Of a stretch of DNA of 64,000 bases, positions 8,602 through 17,585 are shown piece after piece; the first letter of the stretch is position 1; every line of letters begins with the position of its first letter. Made by a program: the position numbers and the translations under genes. Origin of the DNA: Pannonibacter phragmitetus_B (lineage in GTDB: Bacteria; Pseudomonadota; Alphaproteobacteria; Rhizobiales; Stappiaceae). The notes under the pieces are model-generated. The model saw only the letters and a program-made list of their open reading frames with translations. It was not told the origin of the DNA and ran no database searches. The DNA lies in assembly GCF_050510895.1 (NCBI RefSeq), contig NZ_JBNINT010000001.1:2790001-2854000 (forward strand), read 5' to 3'.

Positions 8602-9389
8602 GCTGCCGCCCTCGCCTCTGCAATATAGCCGCGCAGTTCGTGCACGATGTCGTTGAACCCGGCCTCATAGGTTAGATCAATGGGCCGCGGACGCGGGAAG
8701 GTAACCTCTCGCTCCACGATCACCCGGCCCGGCCTCGCGCTCATGACGAAGATCCTGTCCGCCAGATAGACCGCCTCGCGCAGGTCATGGGTAACAAGAA
8801 TGGTGGTGAAGCCCTTCTCCGCATGCAGGTCGCGCATCACCTGCCACAGTTCCTCGCGGGTGAAGGCATCCAGCGCGCCAAAGGGTTCGTCCAGCATCAG
8901 CAGGGCCGGATCGTGCACCAGCGCGCGGCACAGGTTGGCACGCTGCTGCATGCCGCCGGAAAGTTGCCAAGGGAACTTTGCGCCGAAGCCCTTGAGCCCG
9001 ACCAGCGATAGCAGCGCCTCGGCCTTGGCCACATAGGCGGCCTTTTCCTTGCGCAGGCGGGCGCGGTGCGGCTGCACGATTTCCAGCGGCAGCATCACAT
9101 TATCGAGGGTCGTGCGCCAGGGCAGCATGGAGGGGTTCTGAAAGGCCATTCCGGCCACATTCACCGGGCCGCTGACTTCCTTGCCTGCCACTTCCACCGT
9201 GCCCGCATTGGGGCGCATCAGACCGGTGGCGAGTTTCATCAGCGTGGACTTGCCGCAGCCTGAAGGCCCGACAACGGCGGCAAACTCGCCCTTTTTCACG
9301 GACATGGTCAGCCCGTCCAATGCCAGCGTGCCGGTCTCCCCGCCGCCATAGGTGAGGCGGATATCCCGCAATTCTACAAAACCGGTCAC
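8598..9389 (-). CDS. ABC transporter ATP-binding protein, SsuB/TauB/ThiZ type
   Basis: A 263-residue ATPase starting at GTG 9389 after a G-rich ribosome-binding site. It shows Walker A GPSGCGKST, signature QLSGGMQQRANLCRAL, Walker B LLMLDEPFGALD and switch VTHDLREA. The GGMQQR signature and the FPRPRP C-terminus are typical of nitrate/sulfonate/taurine importers. It lies between the binding-protein and permease genes, with a 4-base overlap to the latter. Confidence 0.9.
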   Translation of the reverse strand: MTGFVELRDIRLTYGGGETGTLALDGLTMSVKKGEFAAVVGPSGCGKSTLMKLATGLMRPNAGTVEVAGKEVSGPVNVAGMAFQNPSMLPWRTTLDNVMLPLEIVQPHRARLRKEKAAYVAKAEALLSLVGLKGFGAKFPWQLSGGMQQRANLCRALVHDPALLMLDEPFGALDAFTREELWQVMRDLHAEKGFTTILVTHDLREAVYLADRIFVMSARPGRVIVEREVTFPRPRPIDLTYEAGFNDIVHELRGYIAEARAAA

Positions 9390-9425
9390 CCGCGCCCCCA
9401 GGATATGTTCTCACAGACAGAAGCC

Positions 9426-9455
9426 CTCCCGGCGGCCAGCGGCCAACCGGGAGGA
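9426..9455 (-). promoter_or_regulatory. intercistronic hairpin after the binding-protein gene
   Basis: An 8-base perfect inverted repeat CCTCCCGG / CCGGGAGG with a 14-base loop, 14 bases past the binding-protein stop and before the ATPase start. It lacks a U-tract on the minus strand, so stabilisation of the upstream message is the likelier role. Confidence 0.5.
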
Positions 9456-9468
9456 GATTTTCCCGGAC

Positions 9469-10479
9469 TTACTTGACCATCCGCTCTTCAACAGGCGGCA
9501 GATAGGAGGGGTCAAAGACCTTTTCAGCTGCTGGCGGGTTGGCGCTGACGCCCATGGAGGTCTTGAGGTAGTCCATGCTCTTGGTCAGCTTGGCCATATC
9601 CACACCGCCAAAACCATTGGCTTTCACCGCCGGGGTGGCAATGGCCTGCTCGACAGCCATCTTCAGGCGTTCGGTCTCAACATCAGCGTCCAGCACTTCG
9701 TTGCGCTTCATCACATAGGGGATGGCGGCAGCCGGATCGGCAATGGCGTCGAGGTATCCCTTGGTCAGCGCCTTCACGAAGCCCTTCACGGCTTCGGGAT
9801 TGGCCGCAGCGAAGTCCGTGTTCACCATCACCACGTTGCCGTAAAGATCGAGACCATTCTCAGCCATCAGAATGGTAACGATCTCGTCGTCAGCGATGCC
9901 CTGCGCTTTCAGGTTCAGGACGGACGAGAAAGAGAAGCCGAAGATGGCATCCACCTGTCCCTGCGCCAGCATGGGCTCGCGCACCGGAAAGCCGACATTC
10001 TCGATGGTGATCTTCGACGTATCAAGACCGGCCACTTCCGCGAAGGCAGGCCACTGGCCGAAGGCGGCATCCGGCGGTGGCGCCCCCAGCTTTTTGCCTT
10101 CCAGCGACTTCGGGTCTTCGGTGATGCCGAGGCTCTTGCGGCCGATGATGGCAAAGGGCGGGCGCTCATAGGCCATCAGCACGGCCTTGGCTTTCAGATC
10201 CGGCTGCTCGTCCAGCAGCTTGATCAGGGCGTTGATATCACCAAAGCCAAACTCATAGGCCCCGGTTGCCACACGCGGGATCGACTCGCGCGAGCCTGCC
10301 CCCGTGTCGATGGTGACATTGAGCCCTTCTTCCGCGAAATAGCCCTTGTCCAGCGCAATGAAGAACGGAGCCGCCGGGCCCTCGAACTTCCAGTCGAGCG
10401 TGAATTTCACATCCGTTGCTGCGAGAGCCGAAGACGCCGACAGCGCCAGACCCATCGCAAAACCCATCAGACGACGCAT
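9469..10479 (-). CDS. ABC transporter substrate-binding protein, NMT1/THI5-like (SsuA/ThiY type)
   Basis: A 336-residue exported protein with a short Sec signal (MRRLMGFAMGLALSASSALA). The first mature strand, FTLDWKFEGPAAPFFIALDKG, continues into YFAEEGLNV, the classic opening of NMT1/THI5-like binding proteins for pyrimidine precursors, nitrate, sulfonates or aromatic sulfonates. It begins the operon 10479-7835; AGAGGGG precedes the ATG. No TPP riboswitch-like motif was seen upstream, which argues weakly against a thiamine-precursor role. The neighbouring aromatic-catabolism cluster makes an aromatic ligand possible, but this is inference. Confidence 0.85.
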   Translation of the reverse strand: MRRLMGFAMGLALSASSALAATDVKFTLDWKFEGPAAPFFIALDKGYFAEEGLNVTIDTGAGSRESIPRVATGAYEFGFGDINALIKLLDEQPDLKAKAVLMAYERPPFAIIGRKSLGITEDPKSLEGKKLGAPPPDAAFGQWPAFAEVAGLDTSKITIENVGFPVREPMLAQGQVDAIFGFSFSSVLNLKAQGIADDEIVTILMAENGLDLYGNVVMVNTDFAAANPEAVKGFVKALTKGYLDAIADPAAAIPYVMKRNEVLDADVETERLKMAVEQAIATPAVKANGFGGVDMAKLTKSMDYLKTSMGVSANPPAAEKVFDPSYLPPVEERMVK

Positions 10480-10788
10480 GCTGTTCCCCTCTGGTTTTCC
10501 CAGTTTGTGAAAACAGAGTGACGCGGGGCTGCACAGCAGGCAAGCAAGTTTTTAAGCTGCTTCCCGTTTCAGCACTGGAGCGCAACAGAAGCAGGCAGGG
10601 CATACTTTTCTTTTTCTAGTCAGACACTTAGCTGACACACGATTGGCAATGCGACCAGAGGCATCGCGGCTTTTCAGACACAACCGGATCTGTTGCCGCT
10701 TAAAATTTCGCCACCCGTGGTCTGACCAGATGAAATCCGGGTGGTCACGGAGGCCACTTAACCTGTCAAATCTATCAATTAGCTGCCT
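10480..10788. other. intergenic region between the ABC operon and the MarR gene
   Basis: 309 bases downstream of the leftward MarR gene and upstream of the leftward ABC operon. It must contain the ABC promoter and perhaps the MarR terminator. I found only a weak 7-base hairpin (CCACCCG at 10711 with CGGGTGG at 10738), without a U-tract. No riboswitch, RNA gene or coding sequence is apparent. Confidence 0.4.
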
Positions 10789-11268
10789 TCAGGCGCCCGA
10801 ATCCGCATCCTCGTCCGGCGGCATATCCCGACCCTCGCGGATAAGCCGCCGGAGAAACTCTTCCAGTGCAGCAGCGACATCCGGCCCCAGCCCTGCCCGG
10901 AGATCCCGGTCATAGGCCATCGCCCGTTCGCCAAGCCGCTGAAACACGTCCCGGCCCTTGGGTGTAAGCGACAGTATCTCCGCCCGCCGGTCCTGCGGCG
11001 CCTTCTGCCGTTGCAGGTAGCCATCCGCTTCCAGCCCGGCGACGGCGCGGCTGACCTTCGTTTTCTCGATGTGGGAGATGGTGCAGATATCCCGCGCTGT
11101 CATCGAGCCAAACTTGCCGAGATTGGCCATCACCCGCCACTGGGTGCGCGTCAGGCCGAAGTCATCCCGGTAGACCGCCTGAAAGGAACGGCTGGTCGCC
11201 TCTGCCGCCTGATTGAGCAGATAAGGCAGAAACGCCTCCAGATCGAAACCACCTGCCTTGCCTGTCAT
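10789..11268 (-). CDS. MarR-family transcriptional regulator of the homogentisate cluster
   Basis: A 159-residue winged-helix regulator. ATG 11268 (MTGKAGGFDL) is preferred because longer frames add unconserved residues. The DNA-binding domain spans LTRTQWRVMANLGKFGS to KTKVSRAVAGLEADGYLQR, and the wing follows in DRRAEILSLTPKG. It is divergent from hmgA across a 158-base gap that contains a perfect palindrome inside the hmgA core promoter (11367-11380). It most likely represses hmgA and the downstream genes until an aromatic intermediate is present. Confidence 0.88.
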   Translation of the reverse strand: MTGKAGGFDLEAFLPYLLNQAAEATSRSFQAVYRDDFGLTRTQWRVMANLGKFGSMTARDICTISHIEKTKVSRAVAGLEADGYLQRQKAPQDRRAEILSLTPKGRDVFQRLGERAMAYDRDLRAGLGPDVAAALEEFLRRLIREGRDMPPDEDADSGA

Positions 11269-11358
11269 CGTCACCCCATCTTCCGCGCCGCATGCCTGCT
11301 TCATGGGGCTGCTTCGGGCGCGCAAACTGCCATGAGTGCCCTCTCCTGTCATCCTCTC

Positions 11359-11386
11359 TTGACTTGGTTGCACTTGCAACTATTAT
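11359..11386 (+). promoter_or_regulatory. sigma-70-like promoter of the hmgA operon with embedded MarR operator
   Basis: TTGACT at 11359-11364 and TATTAT at 11381-11386 are separated by 16 bases and lie 41 bases upstream of the hmgA ATG. The spacer holds a perfect 14-base palindrome GTTGCACTTGCAAC (11367-11380), a typical MarR operator size. Binding there would exclude RNA polymerase. The assignment rests on position and symmetry, not on a known consensus. Confidence 0.68.
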
Positions 11387-11426
11387 CGCAGGCAACGGCC
11401 TGGGGAGCCGGCAAGAGGAGGACATC

Positions 11427-12787
11427 ATGACAACGCACGCCCTGCCCACAGGCATGGTTCGCGCCGCCACGGTCAACGGCACGATTGAGGGCTACATGCC
11501 CGGCTTTGGCAATGACTTCGAGACGGAGGCCCTGCCCGGCGCCCTGCCACAGGGGCAGAACTCGCCGCAGAAGTGCAACTACGGCCTTTATGCCGAGCAG
11601 CTTTCCGGCACCGCCTTCACCGCCCCCGTGGCCAGAACGAGCGCACCTGGTGCTACCGCATCCGCCCGTCGGTGAAGCACACCACCCGCTTCACGAAGAT
11701 TGACGTGCCTTTCTGGAAGAGCGCTCCCAACATCGTTGATGACGTGATCAGCCTCGGCCAGTACCGCTGGGACCCAGTGCCCCACGCGGATGAGTCGCTG
11801 ACCTGGGTCACCGGCATGCGCACAGCGACAACAGCGGGCGACGTCAACACCCAGACCGGCATGGCCAGCCACATCTATTTGGTCACCCGTTCCATGGTGG
11901 ACGAGTACTTCTTCTCCGCCGACAGCGAGCTTCTGGTGGTGCCGCAGGAAGGCCGCCTGCGCTTCTGCACGGAGCTGGGCATCATTGATCTGGAGCCCAA
12001 GGAAATCGCCATCCTGCCACGCGGGCTTGTCTACCGGGTGGAAGTGCTGGAAGGCCCTTGCCGCGGCTTTGTCTGCGAGAACTACGGCCAGAAGTTCGAC
12101 CTGCCGAACCGTGGCCCCATCGGCGCGAACTGCCTCGCCAACCCGCGCGATTTCAAGACGCCGGTTGCCGCCTTCGAGGACAGGGAGGTGCCGTCCACCG
12201 TCATCATCAAGTGGTGCGGCCAGTTCCACGAGACGAAAATCGGCCATTCCCCGCTGGATGTGGTGGCCTGGCACGGCAATTACGCGCCCTGTAAATATGA
12301 TCTTCGCACCTACTCGCCGGTCGGAGCCATTCTCTTCGACCATCCGGACCCGTCGATCTTCACCGTGCTGACCGCCCCGTCAGGCGTGGAAGGCACCGCC
12401 AATATCGACTTCGTGCTGTTCCGCGAGCGCTGGATGGTGGCCGAGCACTCGTTCCGCCCGCCCTGGTACCACAAGAACATCATGTCCGAGCTGATGGGCA
12501 ACATTTACGGCATCTATGATGCCAAGCCGAAGGGCTTCGTGCCCGGCGGCATGAGCCTGCACAATTGCATGCTGCCGCATGGGCCGGACCGCAACGCCTT
12601 CGAGGGCGCGTCCAACGCGGAACTGCAGCCGGAAAAGCTGGACGAGACCATGAGCTTCATGTTTGAGACCCGCTTCCCGCAGCACCTGACCGAGTGGGCA
12701 GCTACCTCTGCGCCCTTGCAGGATGATTACATCGACTGCTGGGACAGCCTCGAAAAGAAGTTCGACGGCACGCCCGGCGTGAAGTGA
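11427..12787 (+). CDS. hmgA: homogentisate 1,2-dioxygenase (frameshifted)
   Basis: About 453 residues after repair. It opens the ring of homogentisate with O2 to give maleylacetoacetate in tyrosine/phenylalanine breakdown. ATG 11427 follows GAGGAGG. The N-terminus MPGFGNDFETEALPGALP is diagnostic of the family. The Fe(II) ligands are visible: His and Glu in WYHKNIMSELMG and His in MLPHGPD. The frame breaks in a C5 run at 11623-11627; a sixth C joins SGTAFTAP to RGQNERTWCYR, exactly as in homologues. First gene of a rightward operon with fumarylacetoacetase, under the divergent MarR regulator. Confidence 0.93.
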
Positions 12788-12879
12788 GCGGCACCGGCCG
12801 CTCAGCACCAAACATCACACGGGGCAGCGGCGTGCCGGGGAGCCTGCCGCCCTCTCACATCAGTTTTCGGGAAAACACC

Positions 12880-13890
12880 ATGAAACTTGCCACGCTGAAG
12901 GACGGCAGCCGTGACGGACGGCTTGTGCTGGTCAACAAGAGCTTGACCCGTTGCACCGAAGCCACCCACATTGCCCCCACCCTGCAGGCCGCGCTGGACA
13001 ATTGGGCAGCGCTCACACCCAAGCTGGCCGTGCTGGCCGAAAGCCTGGAGCACGATGCCGTGCCCTCCATGCGCTTTCACGAGCATGACGCCCATTCGCC
13101 GCTTCCACGCGCCTATCAGTGGGCGGATGGCTCAGCCTACGTCAATCACGTGGAGCTGGTGCGCAAGGCGCGCGGCGCGGAGATGCCGGAAACCTTCTGG
13201 ACCGATCCACTGATGTATCAGGGCGGCTCTGACAGCTTCCTCTCCCCACGCGATCCCATCCGCATGGCTGATGAAGCCTATGGCATCGACATGGAGGGCG
13301 AAGTGGCCGTCATCGTTGATGACGTGCCGATGGGGGCAAGCGTTGACGAAGCGCGGGCGGCCATCCGCCTCATCATGCTGGTCAATGACGTGTCGCTGCG
13401 CGGGCTCATTCCGGCGGAACTGGCCAAGGGCTTCGGCTTCTTCCAGTCCAAGCCGTCCTCTGCCTTCTCGCCCGTTGCCGTGACGCCGGACGAACTGGGC
13501 GATGCCTGGGATGGCGGGCGGCTGCATCTGCCGCTGAAGGTGGACCTCAACGGCAAGCCCTTTGGCCGCGCCAATGCCGGCATCGACATGACCTTCGATT
13601 TCCCGCAGCTCATCGCCCATGCGGCCAAGACCCGGCCACTGGCCGCCGGTTCCATCATCGGCTCCGGCACGGTTTCCAACAAGCTGGACGGCGGCCCCGG
13701 CAAGCCGGTGAGCGAGGGCGGCGCAGGCTACTCCTGCATTGCCGAGATCCGCATGATCGAAACCATCAACACCGGCGCCGCCAAGACGCCCTTCCTGCGC
13801 TTTGGCGACACGGTGCGCATCGAGATGCTGGATGGTACGGGCCATTCCATCTTCGGCGCCATCGAGCAGACGGTAGAGCGAAACACCTGA
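12880..13890 (+). CDS. fumarylacetoacetase (FAH family)
   Basis: A 336-residue protein starting MKLATLKDGSRDG at ATG 12880, after a 92-base gap from hmgA. It should hydrolyse fumarylacetoacetate to fumarate and acetoacetate, the last step of the homogentisate pathway. The metal-binding Glu pair is visible in DMEGEVAVIVDD, and NDVSLR follows. The length and start match the shorter bacterial fumarylacetoacetase type seen next to hmgA. No maleylacetoacetate isomerase is present in the window, so isomerisation must be encoded elsewhere or occur with glutathione. Confidence 0.88.
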   Translation: MKLATLKDGSRDGRLVLVNKSLTRCTEATHIAPTLQAALDNWAALTPKLAVLAESLEHDAVPSMRFHEHDAHSPLPRAYQWADGSAYVNHVELVRKARGAEMPETFWTDPLMYQGGSDSFLSPRDPIRMADEAYGIDMEGEVAVIVDDVPMGASVDEARAAIRLIMLVNDVSLRGLIPAELAKGFGFFQSKPSSAFSPVAVTPDELGDAWDGGRLHLPLKVDLNGKPFGRANAGIDMTFDFPQLIAHAAKTRPLAAGSIIGSGTVSNKLDGGPGKPVSEGGAGYSCIAEIRMIETINTGAAKTPFLRFGDTVRIEMLDGTGHSIFGAIEQTVERNT

Positions 13891-13916
13891 AACAGATTTA
13901 CGGACGGACAATATCC

Positions 13917-14867
13917 ATGAGCAAGAAATTTGCCTCGCAGGGCGACCTCACCGAAAAGACCATCAGCTTTACCGAAGTCGGCGAAGGCCTTTACGCCTTC
14001 ACCGCCGAGGGCGATCCCAACTCCGGCGTCATCATCGGTGATGACAGCGTGATGATCGTCGAGGCGCAGGCCACCCCGCGCCTTGCGCAGAAGGTGATCG
14101 ACTGCGTACGCAGCGTCACCGACAAGCCGATCACCCATGTGGCACTGACCCACTACCACGCCGTGCGCGTTTTGGGCGCCTCTGCCTTCAAGGCGCAGCA
14201 GGTGATCATGGGCGAAACGGCCCGCGCCATGGTGGCCGAACGCGGCCAGGAGGACTGGGACAGCGAATTCCAGCGCTTCCCGCGCCTGTTCCAGGGCCAT
14301 GAAAGCATCCCCGGCCTCACCTGGCCCACCACCACCTTCAGCGACCGGATGACCGTTTTCCTCGGCAAACGCCGGGTAGACCTGATGCACCTTGGCCGCG
14401 CCCACACGGCAGGCGACATCGTGATCCACGTGCCGGACCAGAACGTCATGTTCACCGGCGATATCGTTGAGGCCCATGCTGCCTGCTATTGCGGTGACGG
14501 CCATTTCCGCGAATGGGGCCCGACGCTGGAAGCCATCCGTGCCTTTGACCTTGATGCCATTGCGCCGGGACGCGGCGATGCTGTTCTGGGCCGTGATGCA
14601 GTCAACGCAGCGCTGGACCGCACCCGCGACTTCGTGGAGAGCACCTTCCGCCCGGTGGCACGGGTTGCCGCCCGCAACGGCACCCTGAAGGAAGCCTGGG
14701 ACGCGGTGCGCGCCGAATGTGATCCGAAGTTCAAGGACTACGCCATTTACGAGCACTGCCTGCCCTTCAACGTTGCCCGCGCCTATGACGAGGCCCGCGG
14801 CATCAGCCACCCGCGCATCTGGACCGCGGCCCGAGACCTCGAGATGTGGGCCGCACTGCAAGGCTGA
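13917..14867 (+). CDS. MBL-fold hydrolase-like protein with altered metal motif
   Basis: A 316-residue protein of the metallo-beta-lactamase fold, 26 bases after the fumarylacetoacetase. The fold is clear from VIIGDDSVMIVEAQATP, VALTHYHAVRVLGASAF, GRAHTAGDIVIHVPDQNVMFTGDIVE and a late DAIAPGRGDAV. The usual HxHxDH zinc motif reads HYHAVR, so the Asp and second-site His are missing, while the AHTAGD His and TGDIVE Asp remain. It may bind one metal or have a changed reaction. Linked to an FAD monooxygenase and DUF2783 within the homogentisate cluster; possibly a hydrolase of an aromatic side product. Function unknown. Confidence 0.85.
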   Translation: MSKKFASQGDLTEKTISFTEVGEGLYAFTAEGDPNSGVIIGDDSVMIVEAQATPRLAQKVIDCVRSVTDKPITHVALTHYHAVRVLGASAFKAQQVIMGETARAMVAERGQEDWDSEFQRFPRLFQGHESIPGLTWPTTTFSDRMTVFLGKRRVDLMHLGRAHTAGDIVIHVPDQNVMFTGDIVEAHAACYCGDGHFREWGPTLEAIRAFDLDAIAPGRGDAVLGRDAVNAALDRTRDFVESTFRPVARVAARNGTLKEAWDAVRAECDPKFKDYAIYEHCLPFNVARAYDEARGISHPRIWTAARDLEMWAALQG

Positions 14868-14919
14868 ACCAGCCCTGCAGTGCCTCGCACAGAAAACGGG
14901 ACAAGAGGGAGGAGACCTC

Positions 14920-16582
14920 GTGGACAGACCCGCCGCAATTGCACCAGCACCAGCCAGCAAGGCTGGTGACCGCGCCCTTGCCTTCGCGCTTTACCCCTAT
15001 GCACGCTCGGCCGATCAGGACCAGCCGGTCCCCGCCCGCCATACGGTGATCGTCGTCGGTGGCGGTCCTGTAGGGCTTGCCACCGCGCTCGACCTCGGGC
15101 TCAAGGGCGTTCAGGTTCTGGTGCTGGATGATCAGGAAGGCGTTGGCGAAGGCAGCCGCGCCATCTGCTTTGCCAAGCGCACGCTGGAAATCTGCGCCCG
15201 CCTTGGCGCGGCCAGGCCCATGCTGGACAAGGGCGTGCAGTGGAACAAGGGCAAGGTCTTCCGCGATGACCGCCTGCTCTACGAGTTCAACCTGCTGCCG
15301 GAAGGCGGGCACGAGTTCCCCGCCTTCATCAACCTGCAGCAGCCCTATTTCGAGAAATTCCTGCATGACCGCATTCTTGCGGCCATCGCGGAAGGTGCGC
15401 CCATCGAAATCCGGGGCCGCAACAAGGTGGAGGCGCTGGCGCAGACCAGCAACGGCGCCCGCCTCGACATCTCGACCCCGGACGGCCCCTATCAGCTTGA
15501 AGCAGAGTGGGTGATCGCCTGCGACGGCGCCCGCTCGCCGCTGCGCTCCATGCTGGGGCTGGGCTTTGAGGGGCGGGTGTTCGAGGACAACTTCCTGATT
15601 GCCGATGTGCGGATGAATGCGGATTTCCCGACCGAGCGCTGGTTCTGGTTCGAGCCGCATTTCAAGTCCGGCGACAGCGCCCTGCTGCACAAGCAGCCGG
15701 ACGGCGTGTGGCGCATCGACTTCCAACTGGGCTGGAACATCGACCGCAAGCGCGAACTGGAGCCGGAGCGCGTGCGCGCGCGCGTGGATGCCATGCTGGG
15801 CGAAAGCGCGGACTACGAGCTGGTTTGGACTTCAATCTACACCTTCCAGTGCCGCCGCATGGAGACCTTCCGCAAGGGCCGGGTGCTCTTTGCCGGAGAT
15901 TCCGCCCATCAGGTTTCCCCTTCGGCGCACGCGGGGCGAATTCTGGCATTCAGGATGCGGATAATCTGGCCTGGAAGCTGGCGCTGGTGGTGAAGGGCAT
16001 CGCCCCCGAAGCGCTGATCGACAGCTATTGCGCAGAGCGCATCCACGGGGCGGATGAGAACATTCGCAACTCGACGCGCTCGACCGATTTCATCACCCCG
16101 AAAAGCGGCATGTCGCGCATGTTCCGTAATGCGGTGCTGGATCTCGCCGCCAAGGCCCCTTTGCCCGCAGCATCGTCAATTCAGGGCGCCTGTCCGTGCC
16201 TTGCGTTTATGACGGGCTGCCGCTCAATGGGCCGGATCATCCGGCGATGCCGCCCCGCACCAGGCCCGGCGCTCCGCTTCTGGATGTACCTCTGGGAGGT
16301 CAGCCGGGCGCGGAAGACTGGCTTCTGGCGCGGCTTGGCGGCGGCTTCCATCTGCTGGCAATCGGCACGGATGCGCCCGAAAGCTTCACCGCCCACGGCC
16401 TCACCCTGCCCTGCCTGCAACTTTCGCCGGAAGGGAACGAGCCGCTACGCGAGCGCTATCTCGGGCATGCCGCCTCCGCCGTTTACCTGGTGCGGCCGGA
16501 CCAGCACACCGCTGCCCGCTGGGAGAGCTTTGACGCGAGCGAAGTGTCCATCGCCCTCGCCCACGCCCTCTGCCTGGCTTAG
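14920..16582 (+). CDS. FAD-dependent aromatic monooxygenase, MhpA/PheA-like (two frameshifts)
   Basis: About 554 residues after repair. GTG 14920 follows a strong AGGGAGGAG site; earlier in-frame ATGs lie inside the preceding gene. It is a class A flavin hydroxylase: dinucleotide motif VIVVGGGPVGLATALDLG, the second motif in IACDGARSPLRSMLG, and the FAD ribityl motif GRVLFAGDSAHQVSPFGARG. The frame breaks in C4 runs at 15917-15920 and 16156-16159; one C in each restores GARGANSGIQDADNLAWKL and then RSIVNSGRLSVP. The C-terminal thioredoxin-like domain is present. It probably hydroxylates an aromatic acid feeding the homogentisate route; the substrate is unproven. Confidence 0.88.
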
Positions 16583-16668
16583 TGCGCCTTGCGCGAGGCA
16601 CTTATGCGAAGTGAACAACCACCCCTGACAGGCTGCCCGCCCCTGGCGGCAGCCGGGATAGATGAACC

Positions 16669-16866
16669 ATGCTGATCACAGCCCCGAACCTGCCCAACCC
16701 GGACGACGCCTACGCCAGCCTTCTCACCGCCCACGAAGGCCTGACGGAAGACGAAAGCCACGCCTTCAACGCCCGCCTGATCCTCATCCTGATGAACCAC
16801 ATCGGCGACCTGGCAACGCTTTCCGAGGCGTTGCTGCTGGCGAAGGAGACGGGGCTGAAGGAGTAA
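16669..16866 (+). CDS. DUF2783 small protein
   Basis: A 65-residue protein, MLITAPNLPNPDDAYASLL..., rich in leucine and acidic residues and predicted alpha-helical (DESHAFNARLILILMNHIGD). It matches what I know of the DUF2783 family, which occurs as a short gene directly after flavin monooxygenases of this kind. A helper or stability role for the monooxygenase is possible but unproven. It ends the aromatic operon. Confidence 0.78.
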   Translation: MLITAPNLPNPDDAYASLLTAHEGLTEDESHAFNARLILILMNHIGDLATLSEALLLAKETGLKE

Positions 16867-16990
16867 AGAGGCGGGCTCATGCAAGCCTCGCGGTTCTGAA
16901 GCGGCACGCCTTTGAATGCTTAAGCTCCGCAAGAGCTTAGCGCGTTCTGCGAGCCATCTATTGCGCGGGCGTCACAACACTCTCCGCACC

Positions 16991-17011
16991 GTCCCGGCCC
17001 CGCGCCGGGAC
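16991..17011. repeat. GTCCCGGC palindrome, copy 1
   Basis: GTCCCGGC, 5-base loop CCCGC, GCCGGGAC: a perfect 8-base hairpin, repeated with the same arms at 17112-17133. Dispersed intergenic palindromes of this style are common in alphaproteobacteria; the function is unknown. Confidence 0.6.
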
Positions 17012-17111
17012 CTGTTATTGACGCACGGCAGCTGAAACAAAGCCATAGCGCCGGCTCAAATCCCAGCTCTACAGCGGTCATCCCCTCTCACCTGCAACCC
17101 GTCCCTGACGG

Positions 17112-17133
17112 GTCCCGGCACAAAGGCCGGGAC
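17112..17133. repeat. GTCCCGGC palindrome, copy 2
   Basis: The same arms as copy 1 with loop ACAAAG, flanked by CCCTGACGG and GGCGCGTG. It lies about 140 bases from the 3' end of tRNA-Phe. Confidence 0.6.
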
Positions 17134-17270
17134 GGCGCGTGTGAAGAGCGCGAGACAGATTTCAACACTCACGGCCTGCCGTGAGCGTTGCAAGCAACCG
17201 CTGGCGCAATACAGCAAAAAGTGCGCAGCGCACAGCTACCGTTCTTTTATTTTCAAAGGGAGAAGAGAAG

Positions 17271-17346
17271 TGGTGCCCAGAGCCGGAATCGAACCAGCGA
17301 CACGCGGATTTTCAATCCGCTGCTCTACCAACTGAGCTATCTGGGC
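17271..17346 (-). tRNA. tRNA-Phe (anticodon GAA)
   Basis: Read on the minus strand it begins GCCCAGATAGCTCAG, has the T-arm GGTTCGATTCC and ends TCTGGGCACCA, with CCA encoded. The anticodon arm is CGGAT-TGAAA-ATCCG, giving GAA (Phe). The acceptor stem is fully paired (GCCCAGA/TCTGGGC). Length 76 bases. Confidence 0.97.
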
Positions 17347-17585
17347 CTGACTTCGTGTGGCGTGTCCGCCGGAAGTGGGGGTCTTATAGGAGATCACTCA
17401 GGCCTTGTCCAGCGCCCCGGCAAAACTTTTCGCAGGCTTGCGGCATTATTTTTCGAGCGCATTTCAAGTTTGGCTTTTCTTTATGGTTTCAACCACTTCA
17501 GAGCCAGGTTCCGCCTGTGGACAAGCGCCAGGCCGTGCATTGCAGGCTGTCCCGGCGGCTAACCGGAACAGCCTTCAGAAATGCT

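Larger units (their letters stand above)
16867..17270. other. non-coding stretch with palindromic repeats
   Basis: 404 bases between the DUF2783 gene and tRNA-Phe. It holds a short hairpin at 16921-16939 (TAAGCTC / GAGCTTA), a possible weak terminator of the aromatic operon, and two copies of the same GTCCCGGC / GCCGGGAC palindrome, listed separately. No coding sequence is supported. Confidence 0.5.

Noticed and set aside
10480..10788. Possible TPP riboswitch upstream of the NMT1/THI5-like binding protein
   Set aside because: No THI-box core (CTGAGA with a downstream ACCTGATC-type element) was found on either strand in this region.
16921..16939. Hairpin TAAGCTC/GAGCTTA as terminator of the aromatic operon
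   Set aside because: Only 7 bases of stem, A+T-containing, and no T-run after it; too weak to call as a terminator.
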